Shown here: positions 62,081 through 64,000 of the stretch, in pieces
Numbering within the stretch: the stretch's first letter is position 1
How the letters are laid out: every line of letters starts with the position of its first letter
Origin: Streptomyces sp. 135
GTDB taxonomy: Bacteria > Actinomycetota > Actinomycetes > Streptomycetales > Streptomycetaceae
Direction of reading: 5' to 3'
Length of the DNA stretch: 64,000 nt
Assembly (NCBI RefSeq): GCF_020026305.1
Contig: NZ_CP075691.1
Coordinates: forward strand, 2,728,001-2,792,000
Translations under genes and position numbers: made by a program
The notes under the pieces: model-generated
What the model was told of the DNA's origin: nothing
Database searches by the model: none
What the model saw: the letters and a program-made list of their open reading frames with translations, nothing else

Positions 62081-64000
62081 TCACTCCGGTTCGGTCAGGT
62101 CCTCCATGAGCTCCGGCAGCTTGCGCAGTCTGGCCAGTGTCTGGTTCAGCAGGCGTACGGCCAGGTCCGCCCGCTGCCGGGTGAGGGGATGGGCGCCGGA
62201 CGCCGCCCCGGCCTGGTCGGTGAGCTCGCCGACGAGATCACCCAGCTCGCCGGAGGCCGCGTGCAGTGCCTGGATGTGCGCCTCCATGAGGTCCACCAGT
62301 GCCTCGGGGGTGAGCGGTTTCCCGGCGGCGCCGGGGGGCGGAGGGACGGACGGGGCCGGGAACGGCACGGTGAGCGGGGGCGCCACGGCGGCGGGCGCGG
62401 CCGGGGCCGGGGCCGGGGTGAGTGCGGGCACGGGCGGGCCGACGGGGGCGTGGGAGCGGGCGCGGGGACGGGCACAGGGGCGGGCGCGGGCAGGGGGGTG
62501 GTCACGGCCGCCGCCTTGCGTGGCCTCGTCCCGGTGTCCTTGGGGAACTCGGAGTCGAACCAGAGCGGCGTCATCTCGCGGCCCACCATCTCCTTCCCCG
62601 AGCTGCTGACCCGCCAGGGCCGCCGGTCGCTGTCGTCCATGGCAGCGGCCAGTGACCTCAGGAGTGCCACCGCCGCCGGCCTACTCTTCTCGTGGCGGAG
62701 GGCCTGGAGGCAGTTCATGACGGTGCGGCGGGAGCGGCGCACCCGCTCCCCGGTGTCGGCGATCGCCTCCTGCCCGTCGAGCGAGCCCCGGTCCGCTTCG
62801 ATGATGCCGAAGGACGCCAGCCAGTGGGCCGCGCGGTAGGACACCAGTTCGTCGAAGGCCGTGTCATCGGTGCCGGCGGCGGCCAACAGCTCCGGCAGCC
62901 TGCGTCCGGACAGGACGATGCCCTCGCGGACCTTGGTGGGAAAGACCTGCCCCACACGGGGGTTCCAGGGCATGGGGTAGCTCTCGGACGTGAGCGCGGA
63001 CCAGGTACGGGCCCGCTGGTTGATCTCGGAGGCCTTGAGCTGTGACGGCGGGTTCTCGCTGAGTGCACGCCGCAGCAGGAGCCGCTTGCGCGGATCGACC
63101 GGGAACAGTTCCTGGAGCAGCCGCATCGAGCGCAAGTCCCGCAGTTCCGAGACCGTCATGTCCGGTGAAGCGTCGGGCAGTTCACGGATGGGCGCCAGCC
63201 CGGCGAGGACCTCCGCCGTCTTCTCGTCCATGACCCGCTGGGCCACGTACATCCCGAGCACGCTCCGCCCCAGCGCACGCGAGCGGTCGAGGGCGTCGAA
63301 CTCCAGCGGGGGGTGGACGTGATCGCGCCGGTTGTTCATCTGGACGATGCGGTAGAGGCGCTGCGGGGTCGGGGTGCCGATCACCAGGTGCGCGTCCACC
63401 ACCGCGATGGCGGCGGCCCTGCGCGCCCGTGAACCCCCCGTGGGGTCTAGTTCGTCGTCGGCCGTCTCCGCGTACTCCCGGTTGAGCACGGCGGAGAATT
63501 CAGGGAGCCAGACACGCGGGTCGCAGATGACCTCGTCTCCGTCCCGCTCCAGCTTCTCGACCGGAACTCCGGCCAGCACCTCGCCGGACGTCAGCTGGAA
63601 AATCGACTGCCTTTTCTGTGTTCGATTATTTCCTCGAACAGCCATCCACCCCCAATAGGACTCCGGGTAAAGTGGATTACCGTCCGCATCTTTTTCCGGA
63701 TTCTGTTCGAGACGCACCTGCTGGGGAACGTACATTCCGGGGTCTTGTTGCCCGTTGAGTACGAGATCCTCCTCAAGATCGTACGGGCGTACCCTGTCCC
63801 GCCGCTTCAGCGCGTCCGCCGCGTCCTCGGCGTTCATCATCAGTGCCCGCCGGTCCGCCACCGTGCTCTCCAGCGCGGCGAGGCACGTCTCGCGACCCTC
63901 GTCATCGACGCCCATCCATGGCCGGACCGAGGCCAGCGTCCGCTCGGTCCCCCGGCCGACCGTCGGATCCGCGACGGATCGCCAGATGGAGCTGATCCGT
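62081..64000 (-). CDS. Large unrecognised protein, runs off the right edge; frame shifts near its C-terminus
   Basis: The coding frame is open from the right edge (64000) and lacks its start. About 500 residues read continuously to a Pro/Ala-rich linker near 62460. There a missing C in a C-run moves the natural reading to another frame: VPALTPAPAPAAPAAVAPPL, then TPEALVDLMEAHIQALHAAS and LLNQTLARLRKLPELMEDLT, stop 62081. Visible features upstream are GWMAVRGNNRTQKRQSIFQL, RIVQMNNRRDHVHPPLEF, RRLPELLAAAGTDDTAFDEL and a helical C-terminal domain. I do not recognise the family. The RGNNRTQKR block loosely recalls ParB/DndB-type DNA-binding folds, but this is weak. It converges on the sugar importer. 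Confidence 0.6.

Overview
The window is high-GC DNA from an actinomycete, almost certainly Streptomyces. The evidence is GC-rich third positions throughout, frequent GTG starts, an SsgA-like sporulation protein, an HrdA-type sigma factor beside dnaG and dgt, and the gene order hrdA-dnaG-dgt-sirB-like-nasA-nirBD, which I recognise from Streptomyces chromosomes. All names come from reading the sequence; no searches were run.

Layout. (1) 1-9.6 kb: regulators and envelope genes. These are two GntR-like proteins with paired winged helices, a secreted Rpf-LysM-M23 peptidoglycan enzyme, a small ATPase, two LuxR-type response regulators without kinases, a membrane-anchored DsbA-like protein, a tightly coupled HTH/74-aa/SPFH/NlpC-P60 operon, and galE. 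(2) 9.8-19.7 kb: flavohemoglobin, then a cell-wall group interrupted by an IS. It holds an LCP ligase, a secreted FG-GAP repeat protein, a CDP-ribitol-synthase-like fusion, a TagF-like polymerase and an SsgA-like protein. (3) 19.8-30.4 kb: an accessory island full of IS and Tn3 debris and gene fragments, ending in a frameshifted tyrosine integrase at the 3' side of a tRNA-Ile2(CAU) gene. Its intact cargo is a divergent pair of operons, XRE plus ImmA/IrrE on one side and a ubiquitin-like protein, a ThiF/E1 protein and a DUF6527-type protein on the other. (4) 30.4-43 kb: core genome with two tRNA-Asn genes, a YtxH-like protein, an FGGY kinase, a heterodimeric ABC exporter, hrdA, dnaG, an FAD reductase and dgt. 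(5) 43-58 kb: nitrate and nitrite assimilation (nasA, an FAD partner, nirB, nirD, a truncated hemoglobin, a frameshifted sirohydrochlorin chelatase) mixed with small housekeeping genes, a SoxR/FMN-reductase pair and a sortase pair. (6) 59-64 kb: a sugar ABC importer without its ATPase, then a large unrecognised protein that runs off the right edge.

The most interesting locus is the ubiquitin-like conjugation operon at 27.2-29.0 kb. The E1 protein keeps its adenylation residues, and its N-terminal domain has a His/Cys spacing that resembles an E2 fold. Next in interest is the HrdA-like sigma factor, which has lost the region 4.2 helix-turn-helix through a clean in-frame deletion.

A caution applies to the whole window. 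Several genes carry single-base shifts in or near short G or C runs: the small membrane protein at 20.7 kb, the HNH gene, the integrase, the chelatase, the class IV aminotransferase and the right-edge protein. Some of these 'pseudogenes' may be sequencing or assembly errors.
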